Positions 37,938 to 47,824 of a stretch of DNA of 64,000 nucleotides are shown piece by piece. This stretch comes from Mesosutterella porci (GTDB taxonomy: Bacteria > Pseudomonadota > Gammaproteobacteria > Burkholderiales > Burkholderiaceae_F), in NCBI RefSeq assembly GCF_022134585.1, contig NZ_JAKNCT010000007.1, forward strand, positions 100,782 to 164,781, given 5' to 3'. Under the pieces are notes generated by a model. The model had not been told where the DNA came from, made no database searches, and worked only from the letters and a program-made list of their open reading frames with translations. Position 1 is the first letter of the stretch, and each line of letters starts with the position of its first letter. The translations under genes and the position numbers were made by a program.

Positions 37938-39470
37938 TCAAAGGAAAAGCCGGTAGGCCGGGTTGGCTGTTTCATCTACATAGGGATATCCCAGATTGTC
38001 CAGGAACTGCTGAAACCTGGCATCATCCTCGGGAGGCACCTGGATCCCGGCCAGGACGCGCCCATAATCGGAACCATTGTTCCTGTAATGGAAAAGGGAT
38101 ATGTTCCACGCAGGATTAAGCGCAGTCAAAAAGACCATCAGTGCCCCGGGGTATTCAGGGAATTCAAATCGATAAAGCCTCTCGTTGACGGCCAGCGGGC
38201 TCTTGCCGCCCACCATGTGCCGCAGATGCAGTTTTGTGAGCTCATCGTGCGTGAGGTTGAGGCACTTAAGGCCCGCCCGCTGGAACAGCGACACAAGCTT
38301 CTCGTCATCTCCGGAACTTATTGTCTGGATTCCGACAAAAATCTGAGCTTCTTTCTCGGCGGAAATACGATAGTTGAATTCGGTGATGTTCCTCTCGCCG
38401 AGCAACTTGCAGAATTTCCGATAAGAGCCCCTTTCCTCCGGAATCGTGACGGCAAACATCGCCTCCTTTTCCTCGCCCATGGCCGCGCGTTCTGTCACAA
38501 ACCTCAGGCGCTCGAAGTTCATATTTGCGCCGCTGTTGACGGCTACCAGCGTTTTGCCGCGAATGCTGTTGCGCCGCGTCCACGCCTTGATGCCGGCTAC
38601 GCCAAGAGCTCCTGCAGGCTCGACAATGGAGCGAGTGTCGTCGAAAATATCCTTGATGGCCGCACACACTTCATCGGAATCCACCAGAACGATGTCATCC
38701 ACATACTGCTGGCATATGCGGAACGTTTCATCTCCCACCTGCTTGACCGCCGTGCCGTCGGAGAAAAGCCCGACCTGAGGGAGAAACACCGGATGCTTCT
38801 CTTCAAGCGAGCGCTTCATGGCGCAGGAATCCTTCGTCTGCACGCCGATCACCTGAATTTCCGGGTAGAGCGCCTTAATGTAGGCGGCGACGCCGGAGAT
38901 CAGACCTCCTCCCCCGACGGCGGCAAAGATGGCGTCGATCTGATCGCCGTCCGAAGGCTGATACTGGTGCAGCAGCTCCATAGCGATGGTGCCCTGTCCG
39001 GCAATGACGTCAGGATCGTTGAAAGGGTGCACGAACACCAGTCCCCGCTCACGCTGGAGCCGGGCCGCGCATTCGGCTGATTCGCTGTAGGAGCGCCCTT
39101 CCTGGATCACCTCTACAAACCTGCCCCCAAACCTCTTCACCGCCTCGACCTTAACGGACGGAGTCGTGATGGGCATGCAGATCACCGCCTTGCACTGCAG
39201 CCTGTTGGCCGCAAGGGCCACGCCCTGAGCATGGTTACCCGCCGAGGCCGTAATCACGCCGCAGCTTCTCTCCTCAGGCGACAGATGGACCATCCGGTTG
39301 TAGGCCCCTCTGAGTTTGAAAGAGAAAACCGGCTGCAGATCCTCCCTTTTAAGAAGAACTTTGTTGCCCAGTTTGTCAGACAGATGCGCTGCATAGTCAA
39401 GGGGCGATTCGTGCGCGACGTCATAGACTCTCGCCTTCAAGATTCGGCGAAGATATTCCTGTGCCAGCAT
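37938..39470 (-). CDS. ilvA: Threonine ammonia-lyase, biosynthetic
   Basis: PLP enzyme that converts threonine to 2-oxobutanoate at the start of isoleucine synthesis. It has 510 residues, the length of the biosynthetic form with two C-terminal ACT-like regulatory domains. The PLP-lysine motif KREDLQPVFSFKLRGAYN and the SAGNHAQGVALAA and GGGGLISGVA (phosphate-cup) motifs are intact. The C-terminal part (FPEYPGALMVFLTAL, then FHYRNNGSDYGRVLAGI) is the allosteric region. An AGGA ribosome-binding site lies just before the ATG. It is divergent from the giant dehydrogenase across an AT-rich promoter region. Confidence 0.96.
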   Translation of the reverse strand: MLAQEYLRRILKARVYDVAHESPLDYAAHLSDKLGNKVLLKREDLQPVFSFKLRGAYNRMVHLSPEERSCGVITASAGNHAQGVALAANRLQCKAVICMPITTPSVKVEAVKRFGGRFVEVIQEGRSYSESAECAARLQRERGLVFVHPFNDPDVIAGQGTIAMELLHQYQPSDGDQIDAIFAAVGGGGLISGVAAYIKALYPEIQVIGVQTKDSCAMKRSLEEKHPVFLPQVGLFSDGTAVKQVGDETFRICQQYVDDIVLVDSDEVCAAIKDIFDDTRSIVEPAGALGVAGIKAWTRRNSIRGKTLVAVNSGANMNFERLRFVTERAAMGEEKEAMFAVTIPEERGSYRKFCKLLGERNITEFNYRISAEKEAQIFVGIQTISSGDDEKLVSLFQRAGLKCLNLTHDELTKLHLRHMVGGKSPLAVNERLYRFEFPEYPGALMVFLTALNPAWNISLFHYRNNGSDYGRVLAGIQVPPEDDARFQQFLDNLGYPYVDETANPAYRLFL

Positions 39471-39737
39471 GGAGGTGTCCTATAAAAAATTTTCTTAATG
39501 ATACTCTTTAAAAAAAACCATTTCTTAAATATATATACTTTTATATATTATCAGGATCTGTAAAATTCGAATTTATACATAAAAGAATTAATAAATAACA
39601 AAAAAAAGACGGATTAGCCTAAAAAATAGGCCTAAAAAACGCTAACAGCGCACAACATGAGATATAACTTCCTATAGAACACACTGGCGCGGCAGATTCC
39701 AACAGCTGCGCCGCAGTTACCCAAGGAAAAAACAAAC
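39471..39737. promoter_or_regulatory. AT-rich divergent promoter region between ilvA and the FAD/Fe-S dehydrogenase
   Basis: These 267 bases hold no gene. The ilvA-proximal half is extremely AT-rich, with a long TATATATA-type tract at about 39525-39550, in strong contrast to the surrounding GC-rich DNA. A short repeat, GCCTAAAAAATAG followed by GCCTAAAAAACG, lies near 39617-39640. The region must carry both promoters. No operator could be assigned. Confidence 0.55.
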
Positions 39738-42700
39738 ATGCCAGCCCCACGCCAAGCTCAAGAGCAGAGAAGAGAAATCCCCTACAACTACACGTCCTTT
39801 TCTGACCGTGAAATAGTTTCAAAGCTTCTGGGCCCTGATGCCTGGACGAAAATCTCTTCGCTGAGGCCTCATATCAGAACCGGCAGAAGCGCCCGCATGC
39901 TCTATGAAATTCTCGGTGACATATGGGTGTCCGTGAGAAACCCGTATCTTGAAGAGGAACTGCTTCAGGACAAGCCCCGCCGGGAACTGCTGGTTCAGGC
40001 CATGAGGCACAGGCTTGCGGAAATGGGAAAACGCCGGCAAAACGACGGATCCGAGAGAGATCAAACCGTCGAAGATCTGATCGGTAGGACTGAAAAAGCC
40101 ATTGTTAATTTTGAAAAACAGTTCGACGGCCGCCTTGAATACAGGGAGAAAATTTTCCAGAGGCTGTCAAAAGTCACGAAAAAAAGAAACATCAGGTTCA
40201 GCCCGTACGACAGGGCTGTCCATGCGACTGACGCTACGGACTGGAGAGTCGCCTACCCCATCGTCGTCCTGTATCCGGACAGCGAACTTGAAATCCCCGG
40301 GCTTGTCAAAGGCTGCCAGTCCCTCGGACTGACGCTGATTGCAAGGGGAGGCGGAACTGGCTATACGGGGGGAGCTGTCCCCTTGTCCGAGCACACGGCT
40401 ATTCTCAACCTGGAAAAGCTCACCCGCATCGGGGCCATAGAGCAGACGATGCTCCCCGGACTTGAGCAGGCCGTGTTCACCATAGAGACAGAATCCGGGG
40501 TCGTCACAAAGCGGGTATCAGAACGCGCGGAAGAAAAGCATCTTGTCTTCGCCGTCGACCCGGCCTCCGCGCACAGCTCCACCATCGGGGGCAACATTGC
40601 GGAAAATTCTGGCGGGAAAAAAGCTGTGCTCTGGGGCACCGCCATAGACAACCTAGCGTGGTGGCGCATGGTCAACGCGGACGGCAACTGGCTGGAGGTT
40701 GCCCGCGTGAACCACAATCTTGGGAAAATACACAAGCAGGAAACGGTGCTTTTCAAAGTCACGGTCAAGGATGGCCGTTTCCCTCCAGAGAAAGCTCCCG
40801 TGCTTGAAGAAAAGGAACTGTCTCTGTCCGGACCTTTGTTCAGAAAGCCAGGACTCGGCAAAGACGTTTCTGACAAATACCTGCAGGGACTTCCGGGCGT
40901 CCAGAAAGAAGGGTGCGACGGCGTCATTACAGCCGCCCGGTGGATCCTGCATCGTATGCCCAAATTCGGCAGAACCGTCTGCCTTGAATTCTTCGGCTCT
41001 GCCAGCGTTGCAGGCGAGGCTATTCTGTCGATCACCACGATGCTCGATTCTCAGCCCGACGGCGTGATGCTCGCAGGACTCGAGCACTTGGATGAGCGTT
41101 ATCTCAAGGCCGTTGAATATCCTGTTAAAAGTCGGTGCGGCGGTTACCCGAAGATGGTGCTTGTCGGTGACATAGTCGCGGACAATGAAGAAGCGTTGGA
41201 CAAGTACGCACTTAAGATTTCTGAGATCTGCTCACAGCGGCAAGGCGAGGCTTTCATCGCCAAAACCCCGGAAAAAAGAAAACAGTTCTGGAATGAAAGA
41301 GCCAGGACCGCCGCCATCAGCCGCCACACCAACGCCTTCAAGCTCAATGAAGACGTTGTCATTCCGCTCAAAAAACTCGGCGAATACACGAATACCTGCG
41401 AATTCTTCAACATCGAGCATTCCATCGCAAACAAGCTGGAGATGGTCGAAGCCGCACAAAACTATCTGGACTCTTCGGAAATCTTCCGCCCTTCCGACCT
41501 TTCTGAGGTAAACGCAAAAGAAAATCCGCGCGCAGAGTGCCTGGATGAAGCCTGCCGCATCCTCAGTCGTGCGCGAGAAAGATGGACGTGGCTACTTGAG
41601 CATTTCTCGGACCCTGCCATCCTTTTGAGGCAGGACGCCCAGAGGCTTGGCTGGGATTTGCCGGAAAAGATAGACCCGGACATGGAGATACGACAGCTGC
41701 TGCTCAGCCACAGCCTCGTGGTCTCATGGAAACAAGAGGTCCAGCAGCCGCTTTGCAGGCTTTTTGCACGAGAAGGGCTTCCGGAAGCGGAAGAAAAAAT
41801 CAAGGCGATCCATGATTCAATCCTCAGGAAACGGCTGTTCATCGCCCTGCACATGCATGCCGGAGACGGCAATGTCCATACCAATATCCCTGTGCATTCA
41901 TCAGATCCTGAAATGATGGCTGAGGCTTACAAGGGCGTAGATCTGGTCATGAAGACAGCACGGCAGCTGGGAGGATCCATCACCGGCGAGCACGGCATCG
42001 GCATGACAAAGATTAAATATGTTCCGGTCGAAGAGCTTCTGCCTTTTTACGATTATCTGAACAAAGTCGACCCCGGCCATCTGTTCAACAAGGGAAAGCT
42101 GCGCAAGGAGACTGATCTAAGCATCGCCTTTACGCCGAGCTTCAGGCTGCTGTCGGCAGAAACTCTGCTAATGCAGAGAAATGAACTTGAGGACATCGCC
42201 TCATCCATCCAGAACTGTCTGCGCTGCGGCAAATGCAAGCAGGTCTGCTCAACGCATTTTCCGACTGCCAACCTGCTTTATTCTCCCCGGAACAAAATCA
42301 TCGCCACTTCGCTGCTGATTGAGGCTTACCTCTATGAAGAGCAGACCCGCAGAGGCCTTTCCCGACGGCATCTGGATGCGCTGGCGGACCTGAGTGACCA
42401 CTGCACGGTATGCATGAAATGCCTGCCGCCGTGCCCAGTCAAAATCAATTTCGGCGAAGTCACAATCAAGCTGAGAAATTTCCTGGCCGCTAACAATTAC
42501 CATCGCAGCAATCTGCCGAAGCGGGCTGGGCTGGGCTTCCTCACCCTGCAGAGCCCGGCATCCATCAAATTGGCAAGAACGGTTCTGGTGGACTACGGCT
42601 TTCTGGCCCAGAGGCTGGCGGCTGACGCCGTCAAGGTCACCACCAAACCCAGCCTGACGCATCCGACGCCGACAACGGAGTATCCGTCCACAAAACGCTC

Positions 42701-43634
42701 CTATTTCCTGCTGGCCAACAGAAAGCTGCCGCGTCCGCGGATGCACACCACCTTAAGGCACCTTCTGAACATAACGGACCCCAGCGTAGTCCCGGTCATA
42801 CGGAACCCGGATCTGCCGGAAGAAGCTTTGGAAACAGTCTTTTATTTCCCCGGCTGCGGCAATGACCGCCTTTTCCCAGAGATAGGCCTGGCTTGCCTAG
42901 CGCTTCTCTGGCGTGCGGGTGTACGCACGGTGCTTCCACCTCAGTTCATGTGCTGTGGCTATCCCATGGTCGGCAACGGGATGCGGGAAACGGCGGAGAA
43001 AATAGTCACCAAAAACAAGGTGCAGTTCCACCGTATGGCGAATACCCTGAACTATCTGGACATCAAGACGATCCTCGTGTCCTGCGGCACATGCCTGAAG
43101 CAACTCAGGGATTACCATCTTGAACAAATTTTCCCCGGCAGCCGTCTGATGGATATCCATGAATACCTGGCAAGGAAAGGGATGAATGTCAATGGCGAAA
43201 GCAACACCCGTTACCTTTATCACTCGCCCTGCCATACCCCGTTCAGTCAGAATCCAAAGGGAATCGTCGGCTCGCTGATTAAGCCCGCGGACCACTCCTC
43301 CATTGAGTTGACGGAACGCTGCTGCGGAGAATCCGGAACGTTCGCCGTGGGCAGGCCAGATATCGCCAATCAGGTCCGCTTGAGCAAGGAGCTCAGCCTG
43401 AAGGCAGCCAAGGAAAAAGTGGAGAGCCAAGGGAACAGTCCGTTCGACGGTACAGTCAAAGTGCTCACCACATGCCCAGGCTGTTTCCAAGGCCTCAGCA
43501 GATATGAAAGCAGGACGCGGATACAGGCGGAGTTTCTGGCAGTAGAGCTTGCACGCCAGGCCATAGGGCCTGACTGGGCAAAAAAGACGCTGGAATCTGT
43601 CTCACGCGGAGGGCTGGAGCACGTGCTCCTGTAA
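39738..43634 (+). CDS. Giant FAD-linked dehydrogenase with Fe-S and CCG domains (DUF3683/GlcD/YdiJ-like)
   Basis: A 1,298-residue fused oxidoreductase. An N-terminal DUF3683-like region (about 1-130) is followed by the FAD_binding_4 domain ([37 protein letters not shown]). The FAD-oxidase C domain contains [16 protein letters not shown] and [10 protein letters not shown]. Two 4Fe-4S motifs follow, [11 protein letters not shown] near residue 827 and [11 protein letters not shown] near 888. Then come two cysteine-rich CCG parts (FPGCGNDR near 1037, QFMCCGYP, later CCGESGTF). It therefore resembles D-2-hydroxyacid dehydrogenases joined to their electron-transfer partner in one chain. The substrate (D-lactate, glycolate or D-2-hydroxyglutarate) cannot be read. 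It is transcribed alone. Confidence 0.88.
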   Translation: MPAPRQAQEQRREIPYNYTSFSDREIVSKLLGPDAWTKISSLRPHIRTGRSARMLYEILGDIWVSVRNPYLEEELLQDKPRRELLVQAMRHRLAEMGKRRQNDGSERDQTVEDLIGRTEKAIVNFEKQFDGRLEYREKIFQRLSKVTKKRNIRFSPYDRAVHATDATDWRVAYPIVVLYPDSELEIPGLVKGCQSLGLTLIARGGGTGYTGGAVPLSEHTAILNLEKLTRIGAIEQTMLPGLEQAVFTIETESGVVTKRVSERAEEKHLVFAVDPASAHSSTIGGNIAENSGGKKAVLWGTAIDNLAWWRMVNADGNWLEVARVNHNLGKIHKQETVLFKVTVKDGRFPPEKAPVLEEKELSLSGPLFRKPGLGKDVSDKYLQGLPGVQKEGCDGVITAARWILHRMPKFGRTVCLEFFGSASVAGEAILSITTMLDSQPDGVMLAGLEHLDERYLKAVEYPVKSRCGGYPKMVLVGDIVADNEEALDKYALKISEICSQRQGEAFIAKTPEKRKQFWNERARTAAISRHTNAFKLNEDVVIPLKKLGEYTNTCEFFNIEHSIANKLEMVEAAQNYLDSSEIFRPSDLSEVNAKENPRAECLDEACRILSRARERWTWLLEHFSDPAILLRQDAQRLGWDLPEKIDPDMEIRQLLLSHSLVVSWKQEVQQPLCRLFAREGLPEAEEKIKAIHDSILRKRLFIALHMHAGDGNVHTNIPVHSSDPEMMAEAYKGVDLVMKTARQLGGSITGEHGIGMTKIKYVPVEELLPFYDYLNKVDPGHLFNKGKLRKETDLSIAFTPSFRLLSAETLLMQRNELEDIASSIQNCLRCGKCKQVCSTHFPTANLLYSPRNKIIATSLLIEAYLYEEQTRRGLSRRHLDALADLSDHCTVCMKCLPPCPVKINFGEVTIKLRNFLAANNYHRSNLPKRAGLGFLTLQSPASIKLARTVLVDYGFLAQRLAADAVKVTTKPSLTHPTPTTEYPSTKRSYFLLANRKLPRPRMHTTLRHLLNITDPSVVPVIRNPDLPEEALETVFYFPGCGNDRLFPEIGLACLALLWRAGVRTVLPPQFMCCGYPMVGNGMRETAEKIVTKNKVQFHRMANTLNYLDIKTILVSCGTCLKQLRDYHLEQIFPGSRLMDIHEYLARKGMNVNGESNTRYLYHSPCHTPFSQNPKGIVGSLIKPADHSSIELTERCCGESGTFAVGRPDIANQVRLSKELSLKAAKEKVESQGNSPFDGTVKVLTTCPGCFQGLSRYESRTRIQAEFLAVELARQAIGPDWAKKTLESVSRGGLEHVLL

Positions 43635-43650
43635 AACTTCTGCTTGTTCC

Positions 43651-43680
43651 CTCTCTGGCGCCGTCCGCAGCGTCAGGGAG
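43651..43680 (+). terminator. Possible terminator hairpin after the giant dehydrogenase
   Basis: An 11-position stem with two G-U wobbles pairs CTCTCTGGCGC with GCGTCAGGGAG across an eight-base loop. No T run follows directly. It lies in the gap between convergent transcription units. Confidence 0.4.
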
Positions 43681-43695
43681 GACAACACGCAGTTT

Positions 43696-43881
43696 TTACT
43701 TTTCAGCACTGCTCCTGGCGGAATCCGGGGGCGTAAATACCGGTCGTATATTCTCCATATGATTCGGAGACACCTCCTGGGCGCTGATTCCTGCAGGAGA
43801 ACTGAGGTAATTCTGAATATATATCTGGTAGGCCCCCAGAAGAGAGCAAATCACAGCCAGAGCAATAAAAACGAATTTCAT
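43696..43881 (-). CDS. Small single-helix membrane protein downstream of birA (61 aa)
   Basis: A 61-residue protein whose ATG overlaps the birA stop (ATGA), so it is translationally coupled to birA. The N terminus MKFVFIALAVICSLLGAYQIYI is a membrane helix or uncleaved signal. The rest is polar and Pro/Ser-rich. In other betaproteobacteria birA is often followed by coaX and an SPOR protein; neither is here. The family is not recognised, and the coding call rests on the coupled start and hydrophobic N terminus. Confidence 0.6.
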   Translation of the reverse strand: MKFVFIALAVICSLLGAYQIYIQNYLSSPAGISAQEVSPNHMENIRPVFTPPDSARSSAEK

Positions 43882-44690
43882 GAGGCCTCCAGAATTCTGA
43901 CCGTTCCAGATATAAACCTGCGCAGGACACCCTTTTCATCCCTCAGACAAAGAGCCCCCTGTGCGTCAATACCGGAATACAGACCAGTTTCCACCTGACC
44001 GGCGTTATTGTCTACAGAAATGCGTTTTCCAACCAGAAAATCAAATTTCTTCCAGCGAGACCAGTCAGGCAACGAGGACTTCCTCATATACTCGCCAACC
44101 GACTTCAAAATCGCAGACACGGCCCGCAGGAGCCAGAACGTTCTGCTCTCCACGACATCTTCCAAAGGATGAATGGAGGACAGGGCCGCAGCGGCACTCA
44201 TGTCAGCCTTGCACTGAGGGTGCTGATGAAGGTCCAAATTAATCCCCACTCCAATCACAATCGAAGGCCCTGCGGCCATTTCACAAAGAATCCCGCCCAT
44301 TTTTCCCGTGGTAAGCCAAAGATCATTCGGCCATTTCACTGAAACCGGCACATTCAATTTCTGGAATTCCTCGGCGATTGCGAAGCCTACGAGAACGGGA
44401 ACCGGAGCCATCTTAGCGGCAGGCAGAGAGGGCAGGCCTAGAGAAAACAAAAGGCTTTCACTCGCATCATTCCACGCCCTTCCATGAGTACCGCGGCCTG
44501 CGGTCTGGTGATGCGCTACTCTTAAAATCATCGTGCGAGCCCTGGTGTGCTCAAAATAGTTGATGAGGTCGGTATTCGTAGAAGCCGTCACTTCTACCGG
44601 AGACACCACAATTGACCATCCCTGACTGGCAAGGCTGTCTGCAACAGCAGGTGCGTTGATGAACCGCGTCTCAGCGTTTGATCCGGTCAT
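43878..44690 (-). CDS. birA: Biotin--[acetyl-CoA-carboxylase] ligase (BirA, no DNA-binding domain)
   Basis: Biotin protein ligase of 270 residues. The catalytic motif GRGTHGRAW (biotinyl-AMP loop) and the segment VSVKWPNDLW with the substrate Lys, followed by GKMGGILCEM, are intact. The C-terminal SH3-like domain is present (ISVDNNAGQVETGLYSGIDAQGAL). The N-terminal winged-helix repressor domain of E. coli BirA is missing, so this enzyme should not regulate biotin genes. It is coupled to a 61-residue membrane protein and divergent from the YbeD-like gene. Confidence 0.93.
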   Translation of the reverse strand: MTGSNAETRFINAPAVADSLASQGWSIVVSPVEVTASTNTDLINYFEHTRARTMILRVAHHQTAGRGTHGRAWNDASESLLFSLGLPSLPAAKMAPVPVLVGFAIAEEFQKLNVPVSVKWPNDLWLTTGKMGGILCEMAAGPSIVIGVGINLDLHQHPQCKADMSAAAALSSIHPLEDVVESRTFWLLRAVSAILKSVGEYMRKSSLPDWSRWKKFDFLVGKRISVDNNAGQVETGLYSGIDAQGALCLRDEKGVLRRFISGTVRILEAS

Positions 44691-44764
44691 GTCGGAAAAT
44701 GGAAAAATAGATAAAGTCAGTTGCTACTATATTTAATTCTTGCACATCCATTCTGCCAATCCTT

Positions 44765-45040
44765 ATGAAAGAAGAAAACCAGCGCAGGCAGGTTCTTGTT
44801 TTCCCCTGCCCCTTTACCATTAAAGTAGTGGGAATCAAAAAAAAATCCCTCTTTGATGAAATCAACAGCTGTGTCCTCGAACTCTGTCCTGAGTACAGCC
44901 CGGAAAAAACTGCAAGGAGACTGTCTGCCCGCGGCCGCTATGAATCATTTAGCGTTGTCGTACAGGCTCAAAGCCGGGAACACCTCGATCATCTCTATGC
45001 GAAGCTCGTGAAAATTGAAGGAGTGAAGTTTGTGCTTTAA
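44765..45040 (+). CDS. ybeD: YbeD/UPF0250 (DUF493) family protein
   Basis: A 91-residue ACT-like small protein. The segments FPCPFTIKVVG, ARRLSARGRYESFSVVV and the terminal EGVKFVL match the family (compare the VPVPTTIKVMG type start and the SSKGNYVSVTV core of YbeD). In many proteobacteria it lies next to lipB and lipA, which are absent here. The function is undefined; a regulatory, metabolite-binding role is suggested by the fold. It lies 49 bases before menA on the same strand. Confidence 0.83.
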   Translation: MKEENQRRQVLVFPCPFTIKVVGIKKKSLFDEINSCVLELCPEYSPEKTARRLSARGRYESFSVVVQAQSREHLDHLYAKLVKIEGVKFVL

Positions 45041-45089
45041 TCGGCCACTGCCGCCTAAACTTTTTCACTCTTCCCTCTTTTCTCAAAAA

Positions 45090-46010
45090 ATGCCAGCAAA
45101 CGAAATAAAAAAAGGGTCCCTGCAGGCCTGGCTTGCGGCGATCCGTCCCAAGACATTCGGCATAGCCCTCGCCCCGGTTCTTGTCGGGATAACCGCTTCT
45201 CTTTCTGTTGAACACACCGGGAATCTACCGCTCGCTCTCCTCACGATACTGGTCGCCGTAGGAATTCAGGCCCTGACCAATATGGAAAACGACGTCGGCT
45301 ACACCAAAAGAAAGGCTGAAAGAAGCAATCGAAAAGGCTTTCCTAGGGCTACTAGCGAAGGTTGGCTGAGTATTCGCCAAGTGGACGTGGCGATTCGCAT
45401 CCTCTCAACCGTGCTTATTCTTGTCAGCGTCTCGCTGGTGACCATCGGAGGGTGGATTATTGTTCTCATGGGAGTCTGCTCGGTCGCTGCAGCTTACCTT
45501 TATATGGGCGGGCGAAAACCCATCGCCTACTCCCCATGGGGAGAGTTCACGGTTTTTATATTCTTCGGAATGGTCGCAGTGAATGGCACCTATTATCTGC
45601 AGTCCGGAACATTTTCTTTCATATCTCTGGCCTTAGGTGCAGCTTGCGGGGCCATCGCAGCAGGGGTCCTAGCTGTCAACAATTGGCGTGACATGCGACA
45701 CGATGCCTCTGTCGGCCGGAGAACTCTGGCGGTTGTTCTTGGAGAAAAAAAGTTTCCAAGGCTCTACCTCTGCCTTTTGCTGGCGCCCTTCGCTCTGGTC
45801 CTTGCAACAGTCTCCGTATGGCCAGAGCACGCCGCATACCTTTTGAGCCTGATACCGATCTACCAAATTAAGAAACTTTACGGCGATTTTCTGAACAAAG
45901 AGGGCTATGAACTCAACGACACCATGCTGGGCACAATAAAGCTTGAGATACGCTTTGCCTTTCTGCTCTCATTGGGAGCTTTACTGGACACGCTTATCCA
46001 CTGCCTTTAA
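45090..46010 (+). CDS. menA: 1,4-dihydroxy-2-naphthoate polyprenyltransferase MenA
   Basis: UbiA-superfamily prenyltransferase of 306 residues from the chosen ATG (MPANEIKKGSLQAWLAAIRPKTF). An earlier in-frame start would add 20 unrelated residues overlapping the YbeD-like gene. The first Asp-rich motif appears as NDVGYTKR and the second region as NNWRDMRHDASVGRRTLAVVLG, which is the MenA-specific form. About eight hydrophobic helices are visible. MenA makes demethylmenaquinone in the membrane, so the organism should use menaquinone, fitting the bd oxidase at the window start. Confidence 0.88.
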   Translation: MPANEIKKGSLQAWLAAIRPKTFGIALAPVLVGITASLSVEHTGNLPLALLTILVAVGIQALTNMENDVGYTKRKAERSNRKGFPRATSEGWLSIRQVDVAIRILSTVLILVSVSLVTIGGWIIVLMGVCSVAAAYLYMGGRKPIAYSPWGEFTVFIFFGMVAVNGTYYLQSGTFSFISLALGAACGAIAAGVLAVNNWRDMRHDASVGRRTLAVVLGEKKFPRLYLCLLLAPFALVLATVSVWPEHAAYLLSLIPIYQIKKLYGDFLNKEGYELNDTMLGTIKLEIRFAFLLSLGALLDTLIHCL

Positions 46011-46206
46011 AAATACCGTGGCTTGCGCAGGCCCGGGGAAGCTTGCAGACTTCCCGGACGTAGTCGGACAGTTTTCCTTTAAAATACGTGGTCAGCCCGA
46101 AGAGTTAGGGGCGTAGTTTCCCTGAATCATGCGCTGGCATGACTATCTTTCCTTCAAGAAGTCCTAAAAAGTTTAAATTAAACCCAAGATATTTTGAAAA
46201 GTAGAA

Positions 46207-47824
46207 CTACACGGCAGCATCAAAGCCAAGCGTCTGCAATTCGGCTTTCAGCGACAGGTGCGACGGGACAGGAATCTGCATCAGTCTATAGAATTCCCTG
46301 GTCTGCTTGTTCGGCACTTCCACCGTGACCTTGTCGCCGTCGCGACAGCACATGAGCGACTGCGTTCGCCCGATGATTTCCGACACAGAAAAGCCTGACA
46401 AATCGATTTTCTCGCGCAACTGCAGGTAGATGATCGTGTTAATGATGTCGTAAAGAAGCTTGCCCCGAACCGTCTGGTCAGTCCATTTTGAGATGGGCAG
46501 CAGGCTCAGGTAGCTCTTGGACGTCTTGAAAACCTTCTCAATGTTGATGCGCTCGAAATAGTCGGTGAGAAGATCTTCCGGCGACTTGCAGCAGTTGGAT
46601 ATCAGGACGAAAAAGCCGCCCCTGACGGCAAGCCAGTCTTTGTCCTTGTCGCGCAGCTCCCGGAATTCCTCTTCAGAGTCGCGCAGATACTGTCGGAAGA
46701 AGGAAAGTGCGTTCTCATGGTCTACATAGACGTAGGCGTATTCCTCCTGCCCGAAGAGGGTGATCTCCTTGCGCTTGCCGAAATAGGTGTGCTCGCCGCG
46801 GACGAACTCATACTTGCCCCTTCCGAACGGGGGCCTGACTTCCCAGTACAGCGTCTTGAAGGGATAGCCTTTCTTTGCCGGCATGCGGCCGATCAGGCTT
46901 TTTTCGGTGCCGATGTGGCAGGCCCTGATCAGGTCCTGGCATACGTACCCGGCATCCAGCACCAGCGAGCTGATCTTCACGTCAAGGCTCACCGCGACGT
47001 CGTTGACAACGTTCATGACGGTGCTCAGGTCCAGCACGTTTCCGGGAATGACATCGAACCAGACAGGGAGTCCCGTGAGCTCGTCAAGAACCAGGACGAG
47101 CCGCATCTGCACAGCGGCCCCGCTGACTCCGTGACTGCAGAGAGCGTTGAACGGATTGTTCCTGGCGTCGTTCGGCAGGGGCATCGAGTCCACATAGCAG
47201 CAGCGGCCGAATGCCGGATGCGTTTCCCGCACGTGAGCCACAAAGGCCCTGAAGAAAGCCAGCCGCGTGCTGTCGCAGCCCATCCTGGCGAAGAACGCGC
47301 TGTCGCACCTCATGCTCTCAAGGCTGATCCCACCCATCAGATAAGAAAGGAATGACTTCTCCAGGAAGTCCCTGGCATTTATGCGGCTTCCGTCCCTCAG
47401 GACGCCGTGCGCCACATGCCCGAGCAGCCTCAGAAAATCGCCCTCTTTATGAAAAACGGCCTTCAAAACGGGCATCAGGCCCTGTTTTTCCAAAAATTTG
47501 AGTAGCAGATATCCGTCGCCGAAGACCGTGTGGACCTGCGGCTGGGCCGACGAAAAGTCCGCGGCAATGCGCGGATCGTCGCTTCCCACGGATTCGAAGG
47601 CATCTGCGTCAGCGCTGTAGCAGACCAGGCCGCGCGTCGGAGAAGCAAATATCCCGCTGCGCTTGTCTTCGGCCAGCCATAGAACCTTTCCAAGGCGCTC
47701 CCTGACCTTGTGCCTTGCGTGGTATTTGCGGTCGCCCTTCTCATAGATGGTTTCTACGATTGCCGCTGAGCCGCTCCGGATGGAACCGTCGGCATTGCGG
47801 ACGATTTTCTGCGGTTTGATGAAC
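46207..47824 (-). pseudogene. Transposase of element A, interrupted after its third codon
   Basis: DDE transposase of the IS4/IS1634 group. Catalytic features are the Asp in CYVDSMPL, the second Asp in LVLDAGYV and the Y-(2)-R-(3)-E-(6)-K signature in YFERINIEKVFKTSK. Rejoining the sequence across element B restores an in-frame start: ATG at 49709-49707 reads M-A-F, then the Ile codon is completed across the junction and the protein continues K-P-Q-K-I-V. The present copy is still open upstream to a GTG at 47949, which would add about 41 residues read antisense through the end of element B. Activity of that chimera is doubtful. Confidence 0.85.
47819..47824. repeat. Left copy of the 6-bp target duplication of element B
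   Basis: ATGAAC directly abuts the left inverted repeat of element B. The same six bases abut the right repeat at 49699-49704. On the minus strand they belong to codons 3-5 of the element A transposase in the uninterrupted state. Confidence 0.93.
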
